Positions 19,008 to 27,044 of a DNA stretch of 64,000 nt are shown piece by piece. A program made the translations under genes and the position numbers. The DNA lies in assembly GCA_020622165.1 (NCBI GenBank), contig JACNMN010000003.1:331703-395702 (forward strand). The letters run 5' to 3'. This stretch comes from Boseongicola sp. H5 (GTDB taxonomy: Bacteria; Pseudomonadota; Alphaproteobacteria; Rhodobacterales; Rhodobacteraceae). The notes beneath the pieces were generated by a model that worked only from the letters and a program-made list of their open reading frames with translations, was not told the origin of the DNA and did not search any database. How positions within the stretch are numbered: the first letter of the stretch is position 1; each line of letters begins with the position of its first letter.

Positions 19008-20240
19008 TCAGGCCGTTTCGGATTTCGGCCGCAGCGACAGCCAGATCAGCGCGCCGCCCGCAAGCGTCAGAAACGGGATCATCGCGATATTGACCGCCGT
19101 CCAGCCGGCGACCACATCCGTGCCGCCCGAATTCATCAGGACGCCCGAACTGAGAGAGGCCAGCGTCACGCAGCCGAACACCAGAAAATCGTTCATCCCC
19201 TGCACCCGGCCGCGTTCTTCGGGCTCATGGGCCGCCTGCAGCATGGCGGTGGCGCCGATGAAGCCGAAATTCCAGCCGATGCCCAACAGGACAAGCGCGC
19301 CGAAGAACTGGTAAAGCTCCACCCCGGTCAGCGCGACCACACCCGCCGCCGCGAGGCAAAGCAGGCCGATGGCCACGATACGGGTCGCCCCGAAGCGCGC
19401 AATCAGATGGCCGGTGAAGAAGGACGGCGCGAACATCGCGATCACATGCGCGGTGACCACATCGGCCGCGTTCCCGGTGGTGAAGCCGCAGCCGACCACC
19501 GCAAGCGGCGTCGAGGTCATCATCAGGTTCATCAGCGCATAGGTCACCATCGCGCAGATCACCGCGACCGCGATGCGCGGGTCTTTCAGCAAGGCCGTGC
19601 GGCTGCGGATGGCGGCGGCACCGGGGCGCGGCTTGGGCGCGGGCGGCAGATCGAGGAAAAGGAACATCGCCATCCCGGCGAGGTTGATGAGCATCGCCAC
19701 GGCATAGGTGCCCAGAAACGGCACCACCGTCAGATCGTTGGTGACCTTGACCAGTTGCGGGCCGATGATGGCCGAGATCAGCCCGCCCGCCATGACGTAG
19801 GAAATCGCCTTGGGCCGAAACGCCTCGGACGCGGTATCGGCGGCGGCGAAGCGGTAGAAGCCCTGGGCGGACATGTAGATGCCGGTGAAATAGGACCCGA
19901 CGAGGAACATCGGGAAACTGTCGAGATAGAGCCCGGTCGCCGCGATGAGAGAGCCGATGGCCCCGCCGACCGCGCCGAGAAAAAAGCCGGTCTTGCGGCC
20001 AAACCGCTGCATCACCGCCGAGAGCCAGGGCGCCGTCGTCATCGAGCCGAAGACGATGAGCGAGATCGGCAATGTCGCCAGCGCGGGCGAGGGGGCGATC
20101 ATCAGCCCGGCCAGGCCGCCGACCACGAAGATCATGGTGATCTGGCTGCCCAGTATTGCCTGAGCGCCGACAAGCACGGCCACATTTCGCCGGGCGCGCG
20201 CGTCGTCGATCACGATGTCGGGGGCCGTTGCATCAGTCAT
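19008..20240 (-). CDS. Major facilitator superfamily transporter
   Basis: Integral membrane protein of 410 residues with about 12 hydrophobic segments. The loop between helices 2 and 3 carries MQRFGRKTGFFLGAVGG, the MFS A-motif position; the central cytoplasmic part is basic (PKPRPGAAAIRSRTALL). The second half repeats the pattern (FFTGHLIARFGATRIVAIG). The charged N-terminus (TDATAPDIVIDDARARR) and ATG at 20240 fit. Substrate unknown. It is convergent with the preceding plus-strand gene, and transcribed away from alkA. Confidence 0.85.
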   Translation of the reverse strand: MTDATAPDIVIDDARARRNVAVLVGAQAILGSQITMIFVVGGLAGLMIAPSPALATLPISLIVFGSMTTAPWLSAVMQRFGRKTGFFLGAVGGAIGSLIAATGLYLDSFPMFLVGSYFTGIYMSAQGFYRFAAADTASEAFRPKAISYVMAGGLISAIIGPQLVKVTNDLTVVPFLGTYAVAMLINLAGMAMFLFLDLPPAPKPRPGAAAIRSRTALLKDPRIAVAVICAMVTYALMNLMMTSTPLAVVGCGFTTGNAADVVTAHVIAMFAPSFFTGHLIARFGATRIVAIGLLCLAAAGVVALTGVELYQFFGALVLLGIGWNFGFIGATAMLQAAHEPEERGRVQGMNDFLVFGCVTLASLSSGVLMNSGGTDVVAGWTAVNIAMIPFLTLAGGALIWLSLRPKSETA

Positions 20241-20354
20241 GACAGAGGCGTATCGCAGAGCCTGTGCGGGGTCCAGCGCTATGTGATTTCCAGCATGCTC
20301 CGACCGGTGTCGGACCGGTTGTGCGCGATATCTCCGGCCGGAAGAAAGGGTGCG

Positions 20355-20975
20355 ATGCGTATTCGGAACAGGCAGGATCTGGATCGGGGCGCGGCGGCGC
20401 TGGTGGCGCTGGAGCCGCGGTTCGGGCCGGTTCTGGATGCCGTGGGGGCCTTGCCGCTGCGGCTGCGCGGGGACGGATTCGCGGCCCTCCTGAGCGCGAT
20501 TGTCAGCCAGCAGGTCTCCACCGCGTCGGCGGCCGCGATCTGGGCGCGGATCGAGGCGGCGGGCCTGAACGACGCGCGCACCGTGCGTGCCGCCGACGAT
20601 GCCACCCTGAAAGCCGTTGGTCTTAGCCGGCCCAAGATGCGCTACGCCCGCGCCCTGGCGGAGGCGGATCTGGATTATGCGGCCCTTCGCGAGATGGCGC
20701 CTGAGGCCGTGGTGGCCGAGCTGATCCGGGTGCCGGGGATCGGGCGCTGGACGGCAGAGATCTACGCGAAATTCTCCCTCGGGCATGCGGATGTCTTCGC
20801 CGCCGGCGATCTGGCTCTGCAGGAAAGCGCGCGGCTGGTTTTCGACCTTGCCGCACGCCCGGACGAGGCCGCGCTGCGCCGGATTGCGGAGCCCTGGTCG
20901 CCCTGGCGCGCGGTTGCCGCCCGCGCGCTTTGGGCCTACTACCGGGTTGCAAAGGATCGAGAGGGGATCAGGTGA
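20355..20975 (+). CDS. alkA: DNA-3-methyladenine glycosylase II
   Basis: HhH-GPD base-excision glycosylase of 206 residues that removes alkylated purines. The helix-hairpin-helix is VPGIGRWTAEIYAKF and the catalytic aspartate is Asp152 in FAAGDLAL. It is shorter than E. coli AlkA (282), lacking the N-terminal TBP-like domain, as in many alphaproteobacterial versions. SD-like GAAAGGG precedes the ATG. Its stop overlaps the GTG start of the next gene (GTGA). Ada in this window is a possible regulator by analogy with E. coli, but no Ada box was recognised here. Confidence 0.88.
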   Translation: MRIRNRQDLDRGAAALVALEPRFGPVLDAVGALPLRLRGDGFAALLSAIVSQQVSTASAAAIWARIEAAGLNDARTVRAADDATLKAVGLSRPKMRYARALAEADLDYAALREMAPEAVVAELIRVPGIGRWTAEIYAKFSLGHADVFAAGDLALQESARLVFDLAARPDEAALRRIAEPWSPWRAVAARALWAYYRVAKDREGIR

Positions 20976-21646
20976 CGCGGGTATTGGATTTCGGCCGCAA
21001 GGCCGCGCAATCGGGACAGGCGGACAGCCTTGTCGTATTCCTTCACGGCTATGGCGCCGATGGCAAGGATCTGCTGGGACTGGCGGACCCGCTGGCCGAT
21101 CATTTGCCGAACACCGTGTTCGTGGCCCCCGATGCGCCGGAACGCTCGGCGATGAACCCGATGGGCTTTCAATGGTTCCCAATCCCGTGGATCGACGGCT
21201 CCTCGGAGGAGCAGGCCGAACAGGGGATGGTCCGCGCGGTCGAGGATCTCAACGCGTTTCTGGATGCGGTGATGGCCGAGGAAGGCCTGCAAGCCGAGCG
21301 CGTGGCGCTGGTCGGGTTCAGCCAGGGCACGATGATGGGCCTGCATGTGGCGCCGCGCCGGGATGCCGAGTTTGCCGGCGTCGTGGGTTTTTCGGGGCGT
21401 CTTCTGGGCCCCGAACTGCTTGCCGACGAGGTCAGGATGCGCCCGCCGGTTCTGCTGATCCATGGCGATGCGGACGATGTGGTGCCGCCGCAATCCCTGC
21501 CCGAAGCCGCCGAAGCGCTTCAGGGCGCGGGGTTCGATGTCTATGCCCATATCATGAAGGGCACGGGCCACGGGATCGCGCCCGACGGGTTGAGCGTCGC
21601 GCTTGCCTTTCTGCGGGACCGGTTCGGGGTTGAGAACCCGGGCTGA
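20972..21646 (+). CDS. Phospholipase/carboxylesterase family hydrolase
   Basis: Alpha/beta hydrolase of 224 residues (acyl-protein thioesterase/carboxylesterase type). The oxyanion region is FLHGYGADG, the nucleophile is Ser117 in VGFSQGTMMG, the acid lies in HGDADDVVP and the histidine in GTGHGI. The GTG start overlaps the alkA stop by 4 bases, so the two genes are coupled. Substrates of this family are short- to medium-chain esters; the natural one is unknown. Confidence 0.87.
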   Translation: MTRVLDFGRKAAQSGQADSLVVFLHGYGADGKDLLGLADPLADHLPNTVFVAPDAPERSAMNPMGFQWFPIPWIDGSSEEQAEQGMVRAVEDLNAFLDAVMAEEGLQAERVALVGFSQGTMMGLHVAPRRDAEFAGVVGFSGRLLGPELLADEVRMRPPVLLIHGDADDVVPPQSLPEAAEALQGAGFDVYAHIMKGTGHGIAPDGLSVALAFLRDRFGVENPG

Positions 21647-21847
21647 GCCCCGGGCGGGCCGGTATCGGAAAAGCTGTGGATAACGTCACAATTCTGTCAG
21701 GGAGCGCAGGTATCTCTTCAGGCGGCAGCCACAGCATATTGCGGGGGTTGTCAGAGGCGGAAGCCTATATATAGTCAGCGCATGGCCGGAGTGGGTGCCC
21801 CCGACGCAAGGCCTGGAATGGCGGCTGGCATGGGAATGGAGGCGCGG

Positions 21848-22444
21848 ATGATACTGGCAGGCGACGGCGATTTCCGAACCAGTTTCGTGCGCGAGGCCGG
21901 TGGCCTCAAGCAGAACCCGGCATTGGTGCTGAACGCCGATTACCGGCCGCTCTCCTACTATCCGCTGTCTCTCTGGCCATGGCAGGACGCGGTGAAGGCC
22001 GCATATCTGGACCGGGTGCAGATCGTCGCCGAATATGACGAGGTCGTGCGCAGCCCGACAACGGTGATCCGAATACCCTCGGTCGTGGTTCTGAAAGACT
22101 ATGTGAAACCTCAAAAGCGCGTGGCCTTCACGCGCTTTAATTTGTTTTTGAGGGACGAATTCAGCTGCCAGTATTGCGGTGGCCGGGGCGATCTGACCTT
22201 CGACCATGTGGTGCCGCGCGCCCGCGGCGGGATCACGAGCTGGGAAAACGTGGTCGCGGCCTGTTCGCGCTGCAATCTCAAGAAGGGCTCCAGAAGCCTG
22301 CGACAGACGGGCATGTCGCTGCGCAAGCCGCCGCGTCAGCCCGGCTCGGAGGAGTTGCGCAACATGGGGCGCAAATTCCCCCCCAACCACCTGCATGAAA
22401 GCTGGCTCGATTTCCTCTACTGGGATGCCGAACTGGACGCGTGA
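21848..22444 (+). CDS. HNH endonuclease family protein
   Basis: About 198 residues. The HNH core is complete: zinc pair CQYCG, then DLTFDHVVPRARGG with the catalytic histidine, and NVVAACSRCNLKKG with the second zinc pair. This is the widely conserved stand-alone HNH protein of alphaproteobacteria, not linked to phage or restriction genes. The ATG at 21848 has a GGAGG five bases upstream; in-frame ATGs at 21782 and 21830 would extend it. A TATATA stretch at about 21767-21774 may be the -10 region. Function in the cell is not established; DNA repair has been suggested for relatives. Confidence 0.8.
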   Translation: MILAGDGDFRTSFVREAGGLKQNPALVLNADYRPLSYYPLSLWPWQDAVKAAYLDRVQIVAEYDEVVRSPTTVIRIPSVVVLKDYVKPQKRVAFTRFNLFLRDEFSCQYCGGRGDLTFDHVVPRARGGITSWENVVAACSRCNLKKGSRSLRQTGMSLRKPPRQPGSEELRNMGRKFPPNHLHESWLDFLYWDAELDA

Positions 22445-22490
22445 CAGGGGCATCGGCGCGCTGTTAGCTTCCCGCTGAAAAGGAGGCGTT

Positions 22491-23450
22491 ATGTCCGATC
22501 CGTTCTTCATCCCGCCCTCGGGGGCCGATCTGCCGCGCTATGCCGGCGTGCCCACCTTCATGCGCCTGCCCTATCTGGGCCCGGAGGACCCGCGCCGGGC
22601 GGAGGTGGATCTGGGGTTCTTCGGCTTGCCGTGGGACGGGGCCACCTCGAACCGGCCCGGCGCGCGCCATGGGCCGCGCGCCCTGCGCGACGCCTCCACC
22701 ATGATCCGCGCAATGAACCGTGCCACGGGCCAGACGCCGTTCGCTGCCATGCAGTGCGCCGATCTGGGCGATGTGGCGATGAGCCCCGTCGATCAGGACG
22801 AGGCGCTTGGCAATGCCGAAACCTTCATCGCCGGAGTTCTGGCACACGGCATCCGGCCGCTGATGGTGGGGGGCGACCATCTTTGCACGCTGACCGTGCT
22901 GAGGGCGCTGAAAGCCGCGCGGGGGGAAGCCTTCGGCCTGATCCTGCTGGACAGCCACACCGATCTCTATCCGCCCTATTTCGGGGGCCAGACGCTGACC
23001 CATGGAAACCCGTTCCGGCAGGCGGTGACCGAAGGCCTGATCGCGCCTGAGCGGACCGTGATGATCGGCATGCGCGGCACGGCCTATGACACCGAGGATT
23101 TCGATTTCGGGCATCGCCACGGCATTCGCATCGTCCCGATCGAGGAGTGTTTCGATCGCGGTTTCGGCCCGGTGATGGAGGAGGCGCGGGCCGTCGTCGG
23201 CACCGCGCCCGCCTATCTGAGCTTCGACATCGATTTCATTGACCCGGCCTATGCGCCGGGCACCGGCACGCCCGAGGTGGGCGGCCCGACGAGTTTTCAG
23301 GCAATCCAGTGTGTGCGGGCGCTTCGGGGGCTGGACATCATCGGCGCCGACCTGGTGGAGGTCTCGCCGCCCTTCGACCCGTCGGGCGGCACGGCCTGGC
23401 TGGGCGCGTCGGTGCTGTTCGAACTGTTATGCGTGATGGCGCCCGCATGA
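22491..23450 (+). CDS. speB: Ureohydrolase, agmatinase/guanidinobutyrase type
   Basis: Binuclear Mn enzyme of the arginase/agmatinase family, 319 residues, releasing urea from a guanidino substrate. Metal-binding motifs are GGDHLCT, DSHTD (usually DAHTD) and SFDIDFIDP. GTGTPEVGG is the substrate loop. A strong AAAAGGAGG precedes the ATG. In this family, substrate may be agmatine, guanidinobutyrate, guanidinopropionate or guanidine, and sequence alone does not decide. Its stop overlaps the start of a reductive-dehalogenase-like gene (ATGA), an unusual partner. Confidence 0.82.
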   Translation: MSDPFFIPPSGADLPRYAGVPTFMRLPYLGPEDPRRAEVDLGFFGLPWDGATSNRPGARHGPRALRDASTMIRAMNRATGQTPFAAMQCADLGDVAMSPVDQDEALGNAETFIAGVLAHGIRPLMVGGDHLCTLTVLRALKAARGEAFGLILLDSHTDLYPPYFGGQTLTHGNPFRQAVTEGLIAPERTVMIGMRGTAYDTEDFDFGHRHGIRIVPIEECFDRGFGPVMEEARAVVGTAPAYLSFDIDFIDPAYAPGTGTPEVGGPTSFQAIQCVRALRGLDIIGADLVEVSPPFDPSGGTAWLGASVLFELLCVMAPA

Positions 23451-24658
23451 GCTGGCCCGAGAACCGCACGCCGGAGCATCTCCTGGAAAGTGATCGGGCG
23501 GCCGGGTTCGACATCAGCGCGGATTTCCGGAGATTCTCGCAGATGAACGACATCTTCACCCGCGCCTTCTGGGACAAGCGGGTGCGGAGCAAGGATAGCG
23601 ACGCGTTCTTCGCCAGTTACCGGATGGAGGCCGCGCCGCGCCGTGGCGATGGCTTCACCCAGGCCGATTTCGCGTTGAGAAACGCAAGCTGGCTGATCTC
23701 GGACATGATTTCGGAACGCAATGCGGCCGAGGGGGAGCGGGAGGGGTTTCAGGCGTCGATCCGGTCCTCCGTGCCGGTGGCCGATATTCAGGCGGATCTG
23801 GGCAGCCCCGCGGATGCGGCGGCGAACATCAAGCGGGTTGCGCGGCTGTTCGGGGCGGATCTGGTGGGGATCACGGCCATCGACCTGCGTTGGCATTATG
23901 CGGACAGGCCGGATGTGCGTGAGATGAAACCCGTGCCCAACGATCTGCCGCCGGGGCTGACCCATGTGATCGTGATGGGCCACGCGATGGATTTCGGACT
24001 GGTGGAGACCTATCCAAGCGCGCTGGCCGGGGCGGCGACGGGGCGCGAATACAGCCATGAGGCCGCCATCGTGATGCAGATGGCCGCCTATATCCGCAAT
24101 CTGGGGTATGAGGCGGTGGCGAGCATGAACGACACCGCGCTGGTCATTCCCTATGCGGTGAAGGCGGGGCTTGGCGAGTATGGGCGCAACCAGATGGTTC
24201 TGACGCCGGAATTCGGGCCGCGGGTCCGGTTTTCGAAGATCTTCACCAACCTGGATATGGCGCTGGACGCGGTGAAACCCCTTGGCATGGCGCATTACTG
24301 TCAGGATTGCACCGCCTGTGCGGCGGCCTGCCCGGTCAAGGCGCTGCCCTTCGGCGCCCCCGATTTCGGGGAAGAGGTGGCCGCCGGATCGCCGTCGACG
24401 CTGCGCGGGGTGCGCAAATGGTCTTCGAACGCGGAGGCCTGTTTCGGCTATTGGACCAAGATCAAGACAGATTGCGCGATCTGCATGCGGGTCTGCCCGT
24501 TCAACCGGGATTACACCCGCACGGCAGACCGGCTCTGGCGATGGCTGGCGCGGGGGCATATGGGCGCGGCGGGGGTGAAACTTGCCCGTTGGTGGGAGAC
24601 CCGCCGGGGCAAACGGGCGCGGCTGAAACCCTCCCAATGGTGGGCGCGGGGGTACTGA
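23447..24658 (+). CDS. Reductive dehalogenase-like 4Fe-4S/corrinoid protein
   Basis: Protein of 403 residues whose second half matches reductive dehalogenase catalytic subunits: DTALVIPYAVKAGLGEYGRN, LTPEFGPRVRFSKIFT, then two 4Fe-4S motifs, CxxCxxCxxxCP at 285-296 (CQDCTACAAACP) and a second ending CAICMRVCPFN. The N-terminal half would be the corrinoid-binding nitroreductase-like fold. There is no twin-arginine signal and no C-terminal flavodoxin-reductase fusion, so it should be cytoplasmic with separate electron donors. Epoxyqueuosine reductase QueG has the same fold but lacks this motif set. Its ATG at 23447 overlaps the ureohydrolase stop. The halogenated or other substrate is unknown, and family members in marine alphaproteobacteria are mostly uncharacterised. 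Confidence 0.78.
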   Translation: MSWPENRTPEHLLESDRAAGFDISADFRRFSQMNDIFTRAFWDKRVRSKDSDAFFASYRMEAAPRRGDGFTQADFALRNASWLISDMISERNAAEGEREGFQASIRSSVPVADIQADLGSPADAAANIKRVARLFGADLVGITAIDLRWHYADRPDVREMKPVPNDLPPGLTHVIVMGHAMDFGLVETYPSALAGAATGREYSHEAAIVMQMAAYIRNLGYEAVASMNDTALVIPYAVKAGLGEYGRNQMVLTPEFGPRVRFSKIFTNLDMALDAVKPLGMAHYCQDCTACAAACPVKALPFGAPDFGEEVAAGSPSTLRGVRKWSSNAEACFGYWTKIKTDCAICMRVCPFNRDYTRTADRLWRWLARGHMGAAGVKLARWWETRRGKRARLKPSQWWARGY

Positions 24659-24846
24659 CACTCCGGCATTTTCCTTGGGTTGCGAGGCCGAGGGCGAGGG
24701 CGTCCGGGGGCGTGCGGCTTGCGGTCTTTGCGGCCCGCCCGCGTCGGGGCCGGAAAACATCCGCCCGCGAATGCTCCGGCATTGTGGTGCCGTTCCAGTT
24801 TGCTAGACTAAGCCGACCGGGGCCTGTATGAGCCGGATAGGGTTTC

Positions 24847-24858
24847 GTTAGCGCTAAC
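24847..24858. promoter_or_regulatory. Palindrome GTTAGCGCTAAC, LacI-type operator before zwf
   Basis: A perfect 12-bp palindrome identical to the core of the operator before edd (7045-7056). It lies 39 bases before the zwf start. The equal spacing (37 and 39 bases) at both loci supports a shared regulator. Confidence 0.75.
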
Positions 24859-24897
24859 ATCATACGCCGAGTTCGGCTCAGCACCTGAGGAGATTAC

Positions 24898-26349
24898 ATG
24901 GTTTCTCGCGTCATACCGGTAGATCCGTTCGATCTGGTGATTTTCGGCGGCACGGGCGATCTGGCGCGGCGCAAGATCCTGCCTGGCCTCTATCGCCGGT
25001 TCTGGGCGGGGCAGGTGCCGGACGGGTTCCGCATCATCGGGGCCGCGCGCACCGAGCAGGACAGCGATGCCTGGCGCGATTTCGTACGCGAGGCGATCAC
25101 CGAGTTCGTGACCGAGGCCAAGCGCGAGCCCGAGACGATCGACGCCTTTCTGGCGCAGCTGCACTACATACCCGTCGATGCCCGTGGCGACAGCGGCTGG
25201 CCCGAACTGGCCGGAATGATGCGCGGCGATGTCGTCCAGGCGTTTTACTTTTCGGTCGGCCCGGGTCTGTTCGGCGATCTGGCGGAGCGGTTGCAACGCT
25301 TCAACATTTCCTGCGAAGACTGTAGGATCGTTGTGGAAAAACCGTTTGGCCGTGACCTGTCCAGCGCCAGGGCCCTGAATGCCACGCTGGCCGAGCATTT
25401 CGACGAGCAGCAGATTTACCGGATCGATCATTACCTCGGCAAGGAGACGGTTCAGAACCTGATGGCCGTCCGCTTCGCCAATGTTCTGTTCGAGCCGCTC
25501 TGGAATGCCCAGTATATCGATCACGTCCAGATCACCGTGGCCGAGGAGGTGGGTGTTGGCGGGCGCGGCGGCTATTATGACAAATCCGGCGCCATGCGGG
25601 ATATGGTGCAGAACCATCTGATGCAGCTTTTGTGCCTGACGGCGATGGAGCCGCCAAGCCGGTTCGGGCCCGATGCCGTCCGCGACGAGAAGCTGAAGGT
25701 GATCCGGGCACTGGACCCTCTGGGACAGGCCGATATCGTGCGCGGCCAGTATACGGCGGCAGGCGGCGAGCCCTCTTATCTGGAGGATGTGGAAAACCCC
25801 GAAAGCCGCACGGAAAGCTTCATCGCGCTGAAGGTGCATGTGGCCAACTGGCGCTGGAACGGAACGCCGTTCTATCTGCGCACGGGCAAGCGGATGAAGG
25901 CGCGGAACTCGGAAATCGTGGTCACGTTCAAGGAGCCGCCGCATTCCATTTTCGATGCGGATGCAGGCGGCCGGGCGAATGTGCTGTCAATCCGCCTGCA
26001 ACCGGATGAGGGCATGGATCTGCGGGTAACGATCAAGGAACCGGGCCCCGGGGGCATGCGTTTGGTGGATGTCCCGCTGGACATGAGCTTTGCCGATGCG
26101 CTCGGGCCCGAAGCGGCGGATGTGCCGGACGCCTATGAGCGGCTGATCATGGATGTGATCCGTGGCAACCAGACGCTTTTCATGCGCGGCGACGAGGTGG
26201 AGGCGGCCTGGGCCTGGACCGATCCGATCATCGCGGCCTGGACCGAGCGGGGCGACCGGCCGCTGCCCTATGCGCCCGGCAGTGCGGGGCCGGAAGATGC
26301 GCTGATCCTGATGCACAAGGACGGGCGGCGCTGGCGGGAGATCGCATGA
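24898..26349 (+). CDS. zwf: Glucose-6-phosphate dehydrogenase
   Basis: Oxidises glucose 6-phosphate to 6-phosphogluconolactone with NAD(P)+. It has 483 residues. The Rossmann motif is IFGGTGDLARRKILPGLY, the substrate site is RIDHYLGKE (residues 175-183, with catalytic His178 region), and EKPFGRD is conserved. AGGAG precedes the ATG by eight bases. It starts the zwf-pgl-pgi operon that feeds the Entner-Doudoroff pathway. The last codon overlaps the pgl start by 4 bases (ATGA). Confidence 0.96.
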   Translation: MVSRVIPVDPFDLVIFGGTGDLARRKILPGLYRRFWAGQVPDGFRIIGAARTEQDSDAWRDFVREAITEFVTEAKREPETIDAFLAQLHYIPVDARGDSGWPELAGMMRGDVVQAFYFSVGPGLFGDLAERLQRFNISCEDCRIVVEKPFGRDLSSARALNATLAEHFDEQQIYRIDHYLGKETVQNLMAVRFANVLFEPLWNAQYIDHVQITVAEEVGVGGRGGYYDKSGAMRDMVQNHLMQLLCLTAMEPPSRFGPDAVRDEKLKVIRALDPLGQADIVRGQYTAAGGEPSYLEDVENPESRTESFIALKVHVANWRWNGTPFYLRTGKRMKARNSEIVVTFKEPPHSIFDADAGGRANVLSIRLQPDEGMDLRVTIKEPGPGGMRLVDVPLDMSFADALGPEAADVPDAYERLIMDVIRGNQTLFMRGDEVEAAWAWTDPIIAAWTERGDRPLPYAPGSAGPEDALILMHKDGRRWREIA

Positions 26350-27023
26350 TGAGAGAACTGGTCGAGTATCCGGACCGGGACATGATGATGCTGGATCTGG
26401 CCGATACACTGGCCGGAGAGTTGGCGGATTGCCTGCGCCGCCATGAGACCGCCAGTTTCTGTGTGCCCGGTGGCACCACGCCGGGCCCGATTTTCGATGT
26501 GTTGAGCGAACAGGCGCTGGACTGGAACCGGGTGGCGGTGTTTCTCAACGATGAACGGTGGGTGGGCGAGGACAACCCGCGCTCCAACACGCGGATTCTG
26601 AAGGAAAGGCTTCTGGTATCAAAGGCTTCGGCGGCAAACCTCATCCCGCTCTACACGTCCTCGCCGGAGCCCGAACCGGTCATGGAGGAACTGGCGGCCG
26701 CGTTCGACGGGCATTTGCCGATCTCGGTTCTGGTGCTGGGCATGGGCGCGGATATGCATACAGCCAGTCTGTTCCCGGGCGCCGACCGTCTGGCCGATGC
26801 CCTTGCCTCCGACGCGCCGATCCTGATGCCGATGCGCGCCGATGCAGCCGGAGAGCCGCGCGTCACCCTGACCGCGCCGGTGCTCAACGGCGCGCTGTCG
26901 AAACATATCGTCATTCTCGGAGATGAAAAACGCGCCGCGCTGGAACGTGCCGCGCATCTGAATGCGACGGAGGCGCCGATCCGGGCGGTCTGGTCGGATG
27001 CGGTGGTGCATTGGGCGAAATGA
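26346..27023 (+). CDS. pgl: 6-phosphogluconolactonase
   Basis: Hydrolyses the lactone made by Zwf to 6-phosphogluconate. DevB/glucosamine-6-phosphate isomerase-like protein of 225 residues. Motifs are CVPGGTTPGPIF (phosphate site), LNDERWVGEDNPRSN and VLGMGADMHTASLFP. The start is one of two adjacent ATGs at 26346/26349; the first overlaps the zwf stop. It lies 21 bases before pgi. Confidence 0.94.
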   Translation: MMRELVEYPDRDMMMLDLADTLAGELADCLRRHETASFCVPGGTTPGPIFDVLSEQALDWNRVAVFLNDERWVGEDNPRSNTRILKERLLVSKASAANLIPLYTSSPEPEPVMEELAAAFDGHLPISVLVLGMGADMHTASLFPGADRLADALASDAPILMPMRADAAGEPRVTLTAPVLNGALSKHIVILGDEKRAALERAAHLNATEAPIRAVWSDAVVHWAK

Positions 27024-27044
27024 ACCGGCGGAAGGGATGCGCGG

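Noticed and set aside
21675..21683. Perfect DnaA box TTATCCACA on the minus strand before the HNH gene
   Set aside because: A single 9-mer is expected about once per 130 kb on both strands; no cluster and no origin-like AT stretch.
23447..24658. Calling the Fe-S protein epoxyqueuosine reductase QueG
   Set aside because: The AGLGEYGRN, TPEFGPRVR and cysteine spacing fit reductive dehalogenases better.
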